Notes: generated by a model from the letters alone, not told the origin. A stretch of DNA of 64,000 bases from Methylobacterium sp. E-005 (GCF_022829725.1 NZ_JAKSYG010000164.1:48254-112253), one strand, 5' to 3'; counted from the stretch's first letter, positions 45,707 through 55,286 are shown. Made by a program: numbers and translations.

Positions 45707-46720
45707 TCAGAGCAGCCCGCGCGCCTTGGCGAGGCCGACGAGATCAGTCTGCGGCCGGGCGCCGATGTGCTGGATCACCTCGGCGGCCGCCAGCGTGCCG
45801 AGGCGGGCGCTGGCGACGTTGTCGAGGCCGCGGGCGTGGCCGGCCAGGAACCCGGCCGCGAACAGGTCGCCCGCCCCGGTCGTGTCCACCACCGCATTCA
45901 CTGGGCTCGCCTCGACGGCACGGACTTCGCCGCCCTGCACCACCAGGGCGCCCTCGGCCGAGCGCGTGACCAAGCCAAGCAGGTGGCGGCCGCGAGCGTT
46001 GCGCTCGTCGCGCAAAGCCGCCACGGCGGCCTCGGCATCGTCGGTCTGATACAGGCTCTGGAGTTCGCCCATGTTGGCGAACAGGATGTCGATGCTCCCG
46101 TCGCGGATCAGGCCCAGGAACTCGTCCCGGTACCGGCCGACGCAGAACGCGTCCGACAGGGTGAGCGCCACGGCGTTGCCGGCCTGGTGGGCGATCTGGG
46201 CGGCCTTGCGGAACGCGTCCTTGGCGGCCGGCGGATCCCACAGGTAGCCTTCGAGGTAGACGACCCGGGCGGACTTCACCAGCGCGTCGTCGACATCGGT
46301 GGGCGAGAGGCCCTGGCAGGCGCCGAGATAGGTGCTCATGGTGCGCTCGCCGTCCGGCGTGACCAGGATCAGGCAGCGGGCCGTGGCCGGCCCCTCGGCC
46401 GCCGCCGGGACGGTGAAGCCGACGCCGGTGGCCTTCAGGTCGTGGCCGAACAGGGTGCCCAGCTCGTCGTCCCGGACCTTGCCGACGAAGCCGGTCCTCG
46501 CGCCGAGCAGCGCCGCGCCCACGGCGGTGTTCGCCCCCGAGCCGCCCGACACGATCGTCGTCTGGCCCATGGCCTGGAACAGCGTCTCCGCCCGCGGCTC
46601 GTCGATGAGCTGCATGGCGCCCTTGGTCACGCCCTGGGTGGTGAGGAAGGACTCGTCCGCGCGGGCAATCACGTCGACGATCGCGTTGCCGAGCACGAGG
46701 AGATCGAGGGAGGCTGTCAT
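45707..46720 (-). CDS. Adenosine kinase-like PfkB family kinase
   Basis: A 337-residue ribokinase-fold kinase. The N-terminal PfkB signature region is SGGSGANTAVGAALLGARTGFVGKV, and the C-terminal one DTTGAGDLFAAGFLAGHARG, with the catalytic Asp in GAGD. Alphaproteobacterial proteins with this layout are annotated as adenosine kinases, which would salvage adenosine to AMP; other nucleosides or sugars cannot be excluded. AGGACG lies eight bases before the ATG. Confidence 0.87.
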   Translation of the reverse strand: MTASLDLLVLGNAIVDVIARADESFLTTQGVTKGAMQLIDEPRAETLFQAMGQTTIVSGGSGANTAVGAALLGARTGFVGKVRDDELGTLFGHDLKATGVGFTVPAAAEGPATARCLILVTPDGERTMSTYLGACQGLSPTDVDDALVKSARVVYLEGYLWDPPAAKDAFRKAAQIAHQAGNAVALTLSDAFCVGRYRDEFLGLIRDGSIDILFANMGELQSLYQTDDAEAAVAALRDERNARGRHLLGLVTRSAEGALVVQGGEVRAVEASPVNAVVDTTGAGDLFAAGFLAGHARGLDNVASARLGTLAAAEVIQHIGARPQTDLVGLAKARGLL

Positions 46721-46772
46721 CCGGGCGTCCTGATTCGGGTTCGCGCCGCTGTGGCATCCGCCTCGGATCGGA

Positions 46773-47351
46773 TCAAGCCGCGGGATCTGCGGGCGGCGGC
46801 AGATCGGCGAACAGCTCGGCGACCGGTAGGGTCAGGCCGGGCGGCGTGAGGTCGAGGGTGCTGTCGGTCGCGATGCGAGACACGATAAGCCCGTCGGCAC
46901 CGCGTCGATGGTGGATGACCAAGCGCTTCATCGGGTCGATGATCAGGTAGTGCCGCATGCTCATGAGGGCGAAGTAGCCAGCGAATTTGCGGCCTGAATC
47001 GACTGCGGCCGTGCTGGGCGACAGCACCTCGACTACGATGATGGGGTCGGTAATCTCGATCGCGTCCGGGTTTGCGCGTGGGCCACAATAGACCAGGGCA
47101 TCGGGCTCGAAGACGGTCGTGTGGTCGATGCGCACGCTCATACCGTCGGGCAACGCGCGACACGGAAGAGTCGTCCGACCCAGGGCGGATCGCAGCGCTA
47201 GATAGGCGGATGCTTTGACTTCGGCATGCCGGACGCGTTCGGGCGACATGCCGAAGACCTCGCCATCGACTAGTTCGTAGCGCCCCGGCTGGCCTTCGGC
47301 CCAGACTAGGAACTCATCGACCGTCATCCGAGGCTTCGGCTGTGCCACCAT
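46773..47351 (-). CDS. Uma2/DUF820 family endonuclease-like protein
   Basis: A 192-residue protein with the PD-(D/E)xK-like Uma2 fold. It shows MTVDEFLVWAEGQPGRYELVDGEV at the N-terminus and the conserved FEPDALVYCG, then IIVVEVLSPST. In this family the Asp and Glu residues of those blocks form the putative nuclease site. Uma2 genes are numerous in cyanobacteria and scattered in Methylobacterium, with unknown roles. It is divergent from the next hypothetical gene. Confidence 0.85.
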   Translation of the reverse strand: MVAQPKPRMTVDEFLVWAEGQPGRYELVDGEVFGMSPERVRHAEVKASAYLALRSALGRTTLPCRALPDGMSVRIDHTTVFEPDALVYCGPRANPDAIEITDPIIVVEVLSPSTAAVDSGRKFAGYFALMSMRHYLIIDPMKRLVIHHRRGADGLIVSRIATDSTLDLTPPGLTLPVAELFADLPPPADPAA

Positions 47352-47406
47352 GGCGGCAGGCTAACACGATTCGGTTTTGGGCCAACGCGGCTCTGTCGGA
47401 GTGCGC

Positions 47407-47856
47407 ATGTATCGGCGCAGAACCCCCGGCGCGAAGCGCAACCCGCTCAAGCGATGGAACCTTCCCGATCGCGTCTTCTTCGCCTGCGGGGCCTGCCACA
47501 TCCTGGCCCATGCCTTCCTCGAACGGTACGGCAGGCCGAATATGATCGTTCACTGGTTCAAGCCCGCGCCCGGTTTCACAGGCAACCACATCGTGGTGGC
47601 GACCGAGGCCTGGGTGTTCGACTATCACGGCTATAGCGCCCGCGAGCGCTACATCGCCCACACCTTCGCCCGCGCCCGGCACTGGTGGCCCGGCTGGGAG
47701 GCCGAGCTGATCGCGCTGCCGCCCGAGGTCCTTGTCTCGGAGGAACGCTCCCGACGTCACGCCGGCCTGTGGCTCCGTGAACCCGGCCAGTTCCTTCACG
47801 AACCGCTGCCCCGGGCGCGCCGCTACCTCGACCGCTTCGGGCCGCCGCCGGGGTGA
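47407..47856 (+). CDS. Hypothetical protein, WHWF-rich
   Basis: A 149-residue soluble protein that I do not recognise. It has an Arg-rich N-terminus, a Cys pair in FACGACHILAHAF, an aromatic-rich middle (MIVHWFKPAPGF; AWVFDYHGYS; RARHWWPGWEAEL) and a basic C-terminus. The conserved-looking aromatic and His residues suggest a compact folded domain. It is divergent from Uma2 and ends 7 bp before the convergent MFS gene. The ATG at 47407 is preferred over a GTG two codons earlier. Confidence 0.6.
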   Translation: MYRRRTPGAKRNPLKRWNLPDRVFFACGACHILAHAFLERYGRPNMIVHWFKPAPGFTGNHIVVATEAWVFDYHGYSARERYIAHTFARARHWWPGWEAELIALPPEVLVSEERSRRHAGLWLREPGQFLHEPLPRARRYLDRFGPPPG

Positions 47857-47863
47857 GCGATCG

Positions 47864-49273
47864 TCACCCGGCGATCTTCTCCAGCGCCACATCCCGCGTC
47901 CGGGGGCCGAGGAGCCCGACGAGCAGCCCCGCCGCCAGCATCGCCGCCGAGATGAACAGGAACACCCCCGGCGTGCCGGCCTGGCGCAGAACGAAGGCGA
48001 TGACGAAGCCCGTGAAGATCGCCGAGAACCGGCTCCACGAATATACGAAGCCCACCGCCCGGGCGCGGATGCCGGTGGGGAACAGCTCGGCCTGATAGGC
48101 GTGGAAGCTGTACGACATGACGTTGGAGGCGAGCGTCAGGCCGATGCCGAGCGCCACGATCCCCTCGACCGCCGTGGTGCGCGCGAAGGCGAGCCCGCAG
48201 GCGATGTACACCAGCGCGGCCGCCACGATGACATGCTTGCGCTCGAACCGGTCGGCGATCAGGAGCCCGATCAGCGGCCCGACCGGGGCGGCGAGCGCGA
48301 TCAGCGCCGTGTAGGCGAGGCTCGCCGTCACCGTGATGCCCTGGGCCACCAGCAGGGTCGGCACCCAGTTGGCGAAGCCGTAGAAGCCCACCGTCTGGAA
48401 CACGTTGAAGCCGGCCATCATCAGCGCCCGGCGGCGATAGGGCGGCACCCACATGTCGCGGAAGGCGCCGCGTGGCTGCACCGGCTCCGGCGGGGCGGGT
48501 GCGGGCAACGGGCGCCCGGATTCCGCGGCGACCTGGGCTTCGAGCCGCCGCAGGACCGCGTCCGCCTCCGCGAGCCGTCCGTGCTCCACCAGCCAGCGCG
48601 GGCTCTCCGGCAGGCCCGCGCGCAACCACCAGACCACGAGGGCCGCCGAGGCCCCGATCAGCACGATCCAGCGCCAACCATCGATCCCCAGCGGGGCCGT
48701 CGGGATCAGCAGGTACGAGAGGAATGCCACCACCGGCACCGCCGTGAAGCCGATGCCCTGGCAGAGCGCGAAGGCGCGGCCGCGCACCGCCTTCGGCACC
48801 AGTTCCGACAGGTAGCTGCCGATCGTCACCATCTCGAGCCCCAGGCCGATCCCGGCCACGAGCCGCCAGAGGTTGAGCCCGAAGGCCTCGTGCTGGCAGG
48901 CCATCACGAGATTGGCCGCCGTGTAGGCCAGCAGCGACCCCGTGAAGATCGCCCGGCGCCCGAACCGGTCGGCGAGCCAGCCGCACAGCAGGGTGCCGAT
49001 GAACAGCCCGGTGAACAGGGCCGCCACGAAGCTCGCGACGCCGCTCGCGCCGAACAGGCCGGGTGTCGTCGGCGTCAGGATCCCGGCCTTGACGAGGCCC
49101 GGGGCGACGTAGCCGGTGAACAGCAGGTCGTAGAGTTCGAAGAAGAAGCCGAGGCCGAGGAGGATCACGAGCCGCCAGATCGTGCGCGTGGCGGGCAGCC
49201 GGTCCAGGCGGGCGAGGAGGCTGCCGGGATCGAGAGACTCGGCCGAGACCCGTGCAGCCGTAATCGTCGCCAT
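47864..49273 (-). CDS. MFS metabolite:H+ symporter
   Basis: A 469-residue MFS protein with 12 predicted helices. The signatures WLADRFGRRAIFTGSLLAY after TM2 and GLPESPRWLVEHGR before the central loop mark the sugar/aromatic-acid porter branch. A later RFERKHV marks the repeat in the second half. The pattern matches uptake symporters for organic or aromatic acids. The substrate is not known. Its stop is close to the convergent hypothetical gene, and glutaminase follows upstream on the same strand after 76 bp. Confidence 0.87.
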   Translation of the reverse strand: MATITAARVSAESLDPGSLLARLDRLPATRTIWRLVILLGLGFFFELYDLLFTGYVAPGLVKAGILTPTTPGLFGASGVASFVAALFTGLFIGTLLCGWLADRFGRRAIFTGSLLAYTAANLVMACQHEAFGLNLWRLVAGIGLGLEMVTIGSYLSELVPKAVRGRAFALCQGIGFTAVPVVAFLSYLLIPTAPLGIDGWRWIVLIGASAALVVWWLRAGLPESPRWLVEHGRLAEADAVLRRLEAQVAAESGRPLPAPAPPEPVQPRGAFRDMWVPPYRRRALMMAGFNVFQTVGFYGFANWVPTLLVAQGITVTASLAYTALIALAAPVGPLIGLLIADRFERKHVIVAAALVYIACGLAFARTTAVEGIVALGIGLTLASNVMSYSFHAYQAELFPTGIRARAVGFVYSWSRFSAIFTGFVIAFVLRQAGTPGVFLFISAAMLAAGLLVGLLGPRTRDVALEKIAG

Positions 49274-49349
49274 ACCGCCGCGTCCGCTCAGGCGCCAAAT
49301 CGGCGCCCCCGCGCAGTGCCGCGGAAATCCGCAGGGTGCAAGCCGCTGG

Positions 49350-50279
49350 TCACGCCCCGAACACCGACCAGCCCATGCGCTGCGTCAGTTGCTCCAGGGC
49401 GACCCGGCCGAGATGGGAATTGCCGGCCGCGTCGAGGCCGGGCGCCCAGACCGCGATCGAGGCCTTGCCGGGCGCCACCGCCAGGATGCCGCCGCCGACG
49501 CCGCTCTTGCCGGGCAGGCCGACCCGGTAGGCGAACTCGCCCGAGCCGTCGTAATGGCCGCAGGTCAGCATGATCGCGTTGATGCGGCGCGCCCGCTCCG
49601 CCGAGACCACCGAGTGGCCTGTCGCGGGGATGCGGCCGTTATGGGCCAGGAACCGCCCGGCGGTGGCGAGTTGGCGGCAGGTCATCGCGATGGCGCAGTG
49701 GTGGAAATAGACGCCGAGCGTGTAATCCACCGGATTATCGATGACCCCGAAGGACTTCATGTAGTTGGCAAGCGCGGTGTTGCGGAAGCCGGTTCGCTTC
49801 TCCGAGGCCGCCACCCGCTCGTCGATGGTGATGCTGGCATCCTGGGCCAGGAACTGCATGAAGCGCAGGATCTCACCTAGGGCCTCGCGTGGCTCGTGAC
49901 CCGAGAGGATCAGGTCGGTCACCGCGATGGCGCCGGCATTGATGAAGGGATTGCGCGGCACCCCGCGCTCCCGCTCCAGCTGGACGATGGAGTTGAACGG
50001 GTTGCCGGACGGCTCGCGGCCGACCCGCTTCCACAGCCGGTCGCCGGCCATGCCCAGCGCCAGGGTCAGGGTGAAGACCTTCGAGACGCTCTGGATCGAG
50101 AACGGCGTGTCGCTGTCGCCGCCGGTGAAGGCCTGCCCCTCGGCGTCGATCACCGCGATGCCGAAATTCTTCGGATCGACCCGGGCGAGTTCGGGAATGT
50201 AGTCGGCCACCGTGCCCCGGTCGGAGCGCTGGGCCATCTCCTCGGAGATCTCCCGGATGACGTGGGCGAGGTCGGGCAC
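49350..50279 (-). CDS. glsA: Glutaminase A
   Basis: A 309-residue serine-dependent, beta-lactamase-like glutaminase that makes glutamate and ammonia. The catalytic SVSK is at 64-67 (Ser64, Lys67), followed by [22 protein letters not shown], the [17 protein letters not shown] stretch, and [13 protein letters not shown]. The start is GTG at 50279. The 5' leader holds an inverted repeat. Ammonia release can contribute to acid resistance, but no partner antiporter gene is adjacent. Confidence 0.94.
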   Translation of the reverse strand: MPDLAHVIREISEEMAQRSDRGTVADYIPELARVDPKNFGIAVIDAEGQAFTGGDSDTPFSIQSVSKVFTLTLALGMAGDRLWKRVGREPSGNPFNSIVQLERERGVPRNPFINAGAIAVTDLILSGHEPREALGEILRFMQFLAQDASITIDERVAASEKRTGFRNTALANYMKSFGVIDNPVDYTLGVYFHHCAIAMTCRQLATAGRFLAHNGRIPATGHSVVSAERARRINAIMLTCGHYDGSGEFAYRVGLPGKSGVGGGILAVAPGKASIAVWAPGLDAAGNSHLGRVALEQLTQRMGWSVFGA

Positions 50280-50298
50280 GGGCAGGCTCGGGCGTCGA

Positions 50299-50342
50299 GA
50301 AACGTCGGAACCGGACCGGCTGGCGACGTTTCAGACGATGCA
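50299..50342. promoter_or_regulatory. Inverted repeat in the glsA leader
   Basis: GAAACGTCG and CGACGTTTC are perfect 9-bp arms 26 bp apart, beginning 20 bp upstream of the glsA GTG. It could be an operator or form a stem in the mRNA leader that limits ribosome access. Confidence 0.4.
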
Positions 50343-50420
50343 AGGACCGGTCCGGCCCCGGCCGATCTAGCAGCGCGAGTCGGGCGTGAAAACACGACCG
50401 CCCGGCTCACCATCGTGTTT

Positions 50421-50486
50421 GCGAGCGGAGCGAAGCAATCCGGCAGCGCCACGCTTTGATGGCGTTGCGCTGCCCTGGCTCGCTTC
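50421..50486. repeat. Intergenic palindromic element between ABC and glsA genes
   Basis: GGCAGCGCCACGC (50442-50454) pairs with GCGTTGCGCTGCC (50462-50474) with one mismatch around a 7-base loop. It is flanked by GCGAGCGGAGCGAAGCAATC on the left and GGCTCGCTTC on the right. The flank resembles the GCGAAGCAATCC repeats common in Rhizobiales genomes. It may also terminate the ABC gene, 38 bp away. Confidence 0.5.
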
Positions 50487-50528
50487 ACTGAGCTGGCGAT
50501 GCGGTGGTGCGGGATCGAGGGGGGTGTG

Positions 50529-52310
50529 TCAGGCGGCGGCGAGCGCCATCGCCATCGACTCCTTCTTCATCAGCTCCCGGAAGAAGCCGTCGAGATGGGT
50601 CAGCTTGTCGGGCGAGCCATCCTGGGCGATGCGGCCGCCCTCCAGCACGACGATCCGGTCGAAATCCTGCAGCGTCGAGAGGCGGTGCGCGATCGCGATC
50701 ACGGTCCGGCCCTTCATCAGGTTGGCCAGCGCATGCCGGATCGCCTCCTCGGATTCCGCGTCGAGCGCCGAGGTCGCCTCGTCGAGGAGCAGGATCGGCG
50801 AGTTCTTGAGGATCGCCCGCGCGATGGCGATGCGCTGACGCTGGCCGCCCGAGAGCTTTACGCCGCGGTCGCCCACGATCGTGTCGAATCCCTCCGGCAG
50901 GGCCTTGATGAAGTCCGTGCAATGGGCCGCCTCAGCCGCCTGCCAGACCTCCTCGTCGGTGGCGTCGGGTCGGCCGTAGCGGATGTTCTCGCGCAAGGAC
51001 CGGTGGAACATCGAGACGTCCTGCGGGACCACGGTGATCGCCTCGCGCAGGGATTCCTGCGTCACCCGCAGGATGTCCTGTCCGTTGATCCGGATCGCTC
51101 CCTTCTGCACGTCGTAGAAGCGCTGAAGCAGCGAGAACAGGGTCGACTTGCCGCCGCCCGACCGGCCCACGAGACCCACACGCTGACCCGGCTCGATCGT
51201 CAGGTCGAAATCCGTGAAGACGGGGCGGCCGTCCGGGTAGTTGAAGGCGACGTGGTCGAACTCGATCTTGGCGCCCTGGCCGCTGAGCGGCTTCGCCTCC
51301 GGATGGTCGACGAGGTCGTGCGGCTGCAGCAGCGTGTGCAACGCCTCGGACAGGCGCGCGGTGTGCTGCGTGGCGTCGACCAGAGCCACCGCGAGGTCCC
51401 GGGTGGCGGCCAGGATGCGGATGCCCAGCGTGCAGACCAGCACGACCTGACCGTTGGTCGCCTCCTTGGCCTCCCACATCTGGATCGCCCAGTAGAGCAG
51501 ACCGAACACCGCCAGAACGGTGAGCACCGCGTGCACGATGCGCAGCTTCTCGAGGTAGAGGAGCGAGGAGCGGCGGGCCCGCATCTCGGTAGCGATGGTG
51601 CCCTCGAAGCGCACGCCCTCCCGCTTGAACGCCGAGAAGGCGCGCACGAGCGACATGTTGCCGACGAGATCGACCATCTCGCCATCGACCGAGGCCGCCT
51701 TGGCGGCGAAGTCGTGGTGCAGCGGCTTGCCGGCCGCCGCCATCTTGAACATCAGCACGACGACCGCTGCGAAGACCCCGGCCAGGATGCCCGCCATGGT
51801 GGTGTTGACGGTGGCGATGTAGGCGATCGACCCGAAGGCCGCGACGGTCGGCGGCATCACGTTGAACACGAACATGTTCTCGACCGTGAAGATCGCGTTC
51901 GAGGTCGCCGTGATGCGGGACGCCAGGGTGCCGGGCTGCCGATCGGAGAAGAAGGTCGGGGAATGGCCGGTCAGGTGCCGGAACAGGTCCCGGCGGATGT
52001 CGCCGGTGATGCCCACGAAGGTGAAGGCGCCGGTCAGCGCCGCCACGCGCCAGAGCATGTTGTCGGCGGCGATGAAGGCGATCAGGACCGCGAGCGCGCT
52101 CCAGATCACGGCGTTGCCGGGGCCCGGCCCCTTCGTCAGCGCGTCGACCACGCCCTTCAGGGCGTAATCGGTCGAGACCGAGAAGCCGACGGCGCCGAGC
52201 ACCGAGATCAGGATGACCAGATGCGGCACCCAGCGGCGGCGGAGATACCGTCCGACGAAGGCGAACGGCCTGTCGGCGTATCGGTGCAGCTCTTCCATCG
52301 CGGTGACCAT
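50529..52310 (-). CDS. ABC exporter, fused permease and ATPase
   Basis: A 593-residue half-transporter. Six transmembrane helices fill the first 320 residues, and an ABC ATPase follows: Walker A GRSGGGKST, signature LSGGQRQRIAIARA, Walker B ILLLDEATSALD, with the switch His in AIAHRLSTL. It would work as a homodimer, as in MsbA-like or lipid/peptide exporters. The ATG at 52310 is chosen over the longer frame, which starts in an Arg/Cys-rich stretch without membrane character. No accessory gene is adjacent; the substrate is unknown. Confidence 0.9.
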   Translation of the reverse strand: MVTAMEELHRYADRPFAFVGRYLRRRWVPHLVILISVLGAVGFSVSTDYALKGVVDALTKGPGPGNAVIWSALAVLIAFIAADNMLWRVAALTGAFTFVGITGDIRRDLFRHLTGHSPTFFSDRQPGTLASRITATSNAIFTVENMFVFNVMPPTVAAFGSIAYIATVNTTMAGILAGVFAAVVVLMFKMAAAGKPLHHDFAAKAASVDGEMVDLVGNMSLVRAFSAFKREGVRFEGTIATEMRARRSSLLYLEKLRIVHAVLTVLAVFGLLYWAIQMWEAKEATNGQVVLVCTLGIRILAATRDLAVALVDATQHTARLSEALHTLLQPHDLVDHPEAKPLSGQGAKIEFDHVAFNYPDGRPVFTDFDLTIEPGQRVGLVGRSGGGKSTLFSLLQRFYDVQKGAIRINGQDILRVTQESLREAITVVPQDVSMFHRSLRENIRYGRPDATDEEVWQAAEAAHCTDFIKALPEGFDTIVGDRGVKLSGGQRQRIAIARAILKNSPILLLDEATSALDAESEEAIRHALANLMKGRTVIAIAHRLSTLQDFDRIVVLEGGRIAQDGSPDKLTHLDGFFRELMKKESMAMALAAA

Positions 52311-52501
52311 TCCGTATTCGCGCGGCTCTGGCTTACGGGCAAGGCGGTGTGCAGCGCGGGCGCAGTCTGACCCGCAGCGACAACGCGAGAGCGTTGCCAT
52401 ATGTTGCACCAGTCCGCACCTCCCGTGCGCTTTTATCCGTCAAACCTGAACACCGCTTGAGCGGGTCGGAAACACCCAAGCGAATCCGGTGCCGCGGCGG
52501 T

Positions 52502-53884
52502 TCAGGCCGCGCCCTGCACCGGATGAGCCTCGGAGTGGCGGGTCTCGGGCATGATCAGCGCGACCAGCATGAAGGCCGCGAAGCCCACGCAGGCGAGACC
52601 CAGGAAGGCGCTGTGGCTGCCGAGATGGTCGGCCATCACGCCGGCGAGCGACGTAGACAGGGCGGCGCCGATGCCCATCGCGGTGCCGACCGCACCCAGC
52701 GCAAGGTTGAAACGCCCGGTCCCGCGGGTGAGGTCCGAGACGATCAGCGGCACCATCACGCCGAGCACGGAGGCCGAGATCCCGTCAAGCACCTGGATGG
52801 CGACGAGGCCGTAGGGGTTGGTGGTGTAGGCCAGCATCAGCCCGCGCACCGGCAAAGCGCCGAAACCGAACAGCAGCACCGGGTATCGGCCGAACCGCTC
52901 GGCCGCCCGCCCGACCGCGGGGGCGCTGACGGCCAGCACCGCCTGCGGGACCATGATGCAGGCCGCCACCAGCGCGGTCGCGGTCTCGCTCGCCCGGAGC
53001 GTCAGGACGCTGCCCACCAGCGGTAGCATCGCCGCGTTGGCCAGGAAGAACAGCACCATGCAGGCCGAGAAGCACAGGAGCCCCCGGTTGGTCAGCAGCG
53101 TGCGGATACCGTCCTGCCCGGCGGCTCGCGGCGTCGCGGGGCTCGACGGCTCCTTGAGTACGTCGGGATCGATGTCCCGGGCGCGGATGCGCGCCAGCGC
53201 GATCACCGTGGGGATGCCGAGCGCCGCCGTGAGGTAGAAGACCGCCCCGTTCGACAGGTAATAACCGATGGCGCCCATCCCGGCGGCGCCCAGCGCGTTG
53301 CCGAGGGCCGCGAAGCTGGCGTTGCGGCCGAGGCGTTCGCCGGCCTGCGCGCGCCCGACGAGGCCGATGCTGATCGCCGCGATGGCAGGCGTCAGCACGC
53401 AGCTCGCCGCCGAATGGGCCGCCATCGCCAGCAGGACCACGAGGAAGCTCGGCCAGACCGCCAGCGCGAAGGCGCTGCCCGCGATGCCGATCACCGCCAC
53501 CGCGGCGGCAAAGCGCTTCGAGCGGACGACGTCCACGAAGGCCCCGCCCGGCACCTGACCGAGCAGGGCGACGAGGCTGCCGACCGTCAGCGCGAAGCCG
53601 ATATCCGACTGGGTCCATTTGGCCTGCGAGAAATACACGGCCAGGAACGGCCCGAAGCCGGTCTGCAGGTTGGCGACGAAGAACGCGAAGGCGTCGAGGC
53701 CGTAGCGGCTCGCCGCCGAGATCCGGCGCCCGCCCGCCGCGACCTCGGTCACCGGAGCGGGCTCGCGCGGGACCTCGGCCGCCTGATCCTTCAGGCGCAC
53801 GGGCCGTGCGCGGATATCCTGCCGGGGCATCTCGCGCTCGCGGGGGGGAACGACGGTTCGTACCTTCAATCGGGCCACCGTCAT
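52502..53884 (-). CDS. MFS transporter coupled to PRC-barrel gene
   Basis: A 460-residue MFS protein with a 55-residue charged N-terminal extension and about 12 helices (FFVANLQTGFGPFLAVYF is the first). The loop after TM2 reads VDVVRSKRF, a weakened A-motif. Its ATG overlaps the stop of the upstream PRC-barrel gene (ATGA), so both are made from one mRNA. The membrane partner may form a unit with the exported PRC protein. The substrate is unknown. Confidence 0.86.
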   Translation of the reverse strand: MTVARLKVRTVVPPREREMPRQDIRARPVRLKDQAAEVPREPAPVTEVAAGGRRISAASRYGLDAFAFFVANLQTGFGPFLAVYFSQAKWTQSDIGFALTVGSLVALLGQVPGGAFVDVVRSKRFAAAVAVIGIAGSAFALAVWPSFLVVLLAMAAHSAASCVLTPAIAAISIGLVGRAQAGERLGRNASFAALGNALGAAGMGAIGYYLSNGAVFYLTAALGIPTVIALARIRARDIDPDVLKEPSSPATPRAAGQDGIRTLLTNRGLLCFSACMVLFFLANAAMLPLVGSVLTLRASETATALVAACIMVPQAVLAVSAPAVGRAAERFGRYPVLLFGFGALPVRGLMLAYTTNPYGLVAIQVLDGISASVLGVMVPLIVSDLTRGTGRFNLALGAVGTAMGIGAALSTSLAGVMADHLGSHSAFLGLACVGFAAFMLVALIMPETRHSEAHPVQGAA

Positions 53885-54588
53885 TTATCCGGCGCCTTCT
53901 CCGGGGAGGCGGCGGGCGGGGTCTGGCCCGTGGAAGCGGGAGGTGTCGGGGGCGCGGCGGTGGGCGTCGGACTGGCCGTAGGGGCTGCGGGTGCGGCGGC
54001 CTGATCGCCCTCGGCCGACGGCGCGGCGGGGCTCGCGGGGCCCAGCACCACGATCGGCTCGCCCGACTTGTATTCGGGTGACACGCGGACCTGATTGCGG
54101 GTCAGCGCGACCGACAGCTTGCGCTCCTTGCCGCCGTCCGACGTGAAGCGCAGGGCCCGCCAGTCGACCGCGATCTTGCGGGTGCCGACCCCGAGGAAGC
54201 CACCGAAATCGATGATCGCGGCCCGGGGGTGCCCCTCCTTGTCGATGATGATGTCGATGACGCGGCCCAGTTCGTCGCCCTGGGCGCTGCGCACGCTGCG
54301 GCCGAGCAGGCTTTCGTAATCCTGGGTGTCGAGCACGGTGGCGGGCGTGCCCTGTTGCGTCGCCGCCGGCGCGGCCGTGGCGGCCGGCGGCGTGACTGCC
54401 GGGGCCGTCGGGCCCGGGACGGGGGCCGCCGGAGCCGGATTGACCGCGGGGCCCGGATTTGCCGCCGGGACCTGGGACGAGGCTTGACCGGACGCGCCCT
54501 CGCTCCCGCTTGCCTGGACCTGCGCCGCAGCGCCCGACGCCCAGAGGGCGAGCGTCACGGCCGCGATCATCCGGTTGGTTCTGAACAC
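53881..54588 (-). CDS. Exported PRC-barrel protein with Pro/Ala-rich linkers
   Basis: A 235-residue protein with a Sec signal peptide (MIAAVTLALWASGAAAQ) and an Ala/Pro-rich linker. A PRC-barrel domain at about 88-165 follows (LLGRSVRSAQGDELGRVIDI; IIDFGGFLGVGTRKIAVDW), then a second Pro/Ala/Thr-rich tail. The PRC-barrel fold occurs in RimM, photosynthetic reaction centre subunit H and stress proteins. The linkers suggest a periplasmic or outer-membrane attached protein. It is translationally coupled to the MFS gene after it. Confidence 0.85.
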   Translation of the reverse strand: MFRTNRMIAAVTLALWASGAAAQVQASGSEGASGQASSQVPAANPGPAVNPAPAAPVPGPTAPAVTPPAATAAPAATQQGTPATVLDTQDYESLLGRSVRSAQGDELGRVIDIIIDKEGHPRAAIIDFGGFLGVGTRKIAVDWRALRFTSDGGKERKLSVALTRNQVRVSPEYKSGEPIVVLGPASPAAPSAEGDQAAAPAAPTASPTPTAAPPTPPASTGQTPPAASPEKAPDK

Positions 54589-54839
54589 GCTACGTCCTCT
54601 GAGGAAGGGCCGGACCGGACCGGCATGCCGGCGCGACCGCGACCATCTCGGTCGGATCCGGGCCGACCGCCGGCAGGTCTGCGCCTGCGGATGGTCGTCG
54701 TGCCGCAGGACCTGGGCGAAGTTATGGATCCCAGCGGCCGCGCCGCAAGGTTCGGGCCGCCCCCGCGCCGAGGGCGGCGACGCGGACGTCTGGTTTTCGC
54801 CGCATCCCCGGCGTAGACAGCGGCCGATAAGTCACGCGA

Positions 54840-54865
54840 GCCGCGGACATCACCGCGGCCTTTTT
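54840..54865 (+). terminator. Hairpin with T-run in the lipoprotein mRNA leader
   Basis: GCCGCGG and CCGCGGC with a six-base loop, followed by CTTTTT, make a textbook factor-independent terminator on the + strand. It lies 13 bp upstream of the ATG at 54879, just before the GAGGA ribosome-binding site. No + strand gene ends upstream, so attenuation of the downstream gene is possible. Confidence 0.55.
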
Positions 54866-54878
54866 CGAGGACCAAACG

Positions 54879-55286
54879 ATGCCGACCCTCTCCCCGTCGT
54901 GGTGCCCCGCCCTGCGCGGCCTTGCGCTCGGCGCGGCGCTCGCCGCCCTCACGGCCGGCTGCCAAGCGCTCGGAGGCGGGGGCGGCGTGATGCCGGACAC
55001 CGAGGTCGGGCTCCCGCCCTCGATGCGCGGCGCCCTGCCGAACCGCGAGGCGCGCAACGCCGGGGTGGATGCCGACGGGCGGCCGCTCCAGACCGCGCCG
55101 ACGCGCCAGCTCGCGATCCCCAAGACCGCCGGCGCCGCGACGCGTTCGGCCGATGCGGGCGAGCGGCGCATCCGCCGCGAGGATCTCGATGGCGGTAACG
55201 GGGCGGTCGGAGCCGGGACCGGCAGCGGCTCGATGGGGCCGATGATGGCGCCCGGCGGCAGCGTCGGCCTCGGCGGGAAGTTCTGA
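54879..55286 (+). CDS. Putative small lipoprotein, function unknown
   Basis: A 135-residue protein with a signal peptide ending in the lipobox LTAGC (Cys29 or so), so it is probably lipid-anchored. The mature part is Gly/Ala/Arg-rich without known domain (MPDTEVGLPPSMRGALPN; RRIRREDLDGGNG). GAGGA is seen eight bases before the ATG. It is convergent with the second PRC-barrel gene. I do not recognise the family. Confidence 0.7.
   Translation: MPTLSPSWCPALRGLALGAALAALTAGCQALGGGGGVMPDTEVGLPPSMRGALPNREARNAGVDADGRPLQTAPTRQLAIPKTAGAATRSADAGERRIRREDLDGGNGAVGAGTGSGSMGPMMAPGGSVGLGGKF

Noticed and set aside
47732..49573. 613-residue frame antisense to the MFS symporter
   Set aside because: Repetitive Arg/His/Gln-rich sequence, no domain and no start signal; it is the mirror of a conserved transporter.
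50499..52370. 623-residue frame antisense to the ABC exporter
   Set aside because: Low-complexity antisense frame opposite intact Walker and signature motifs.
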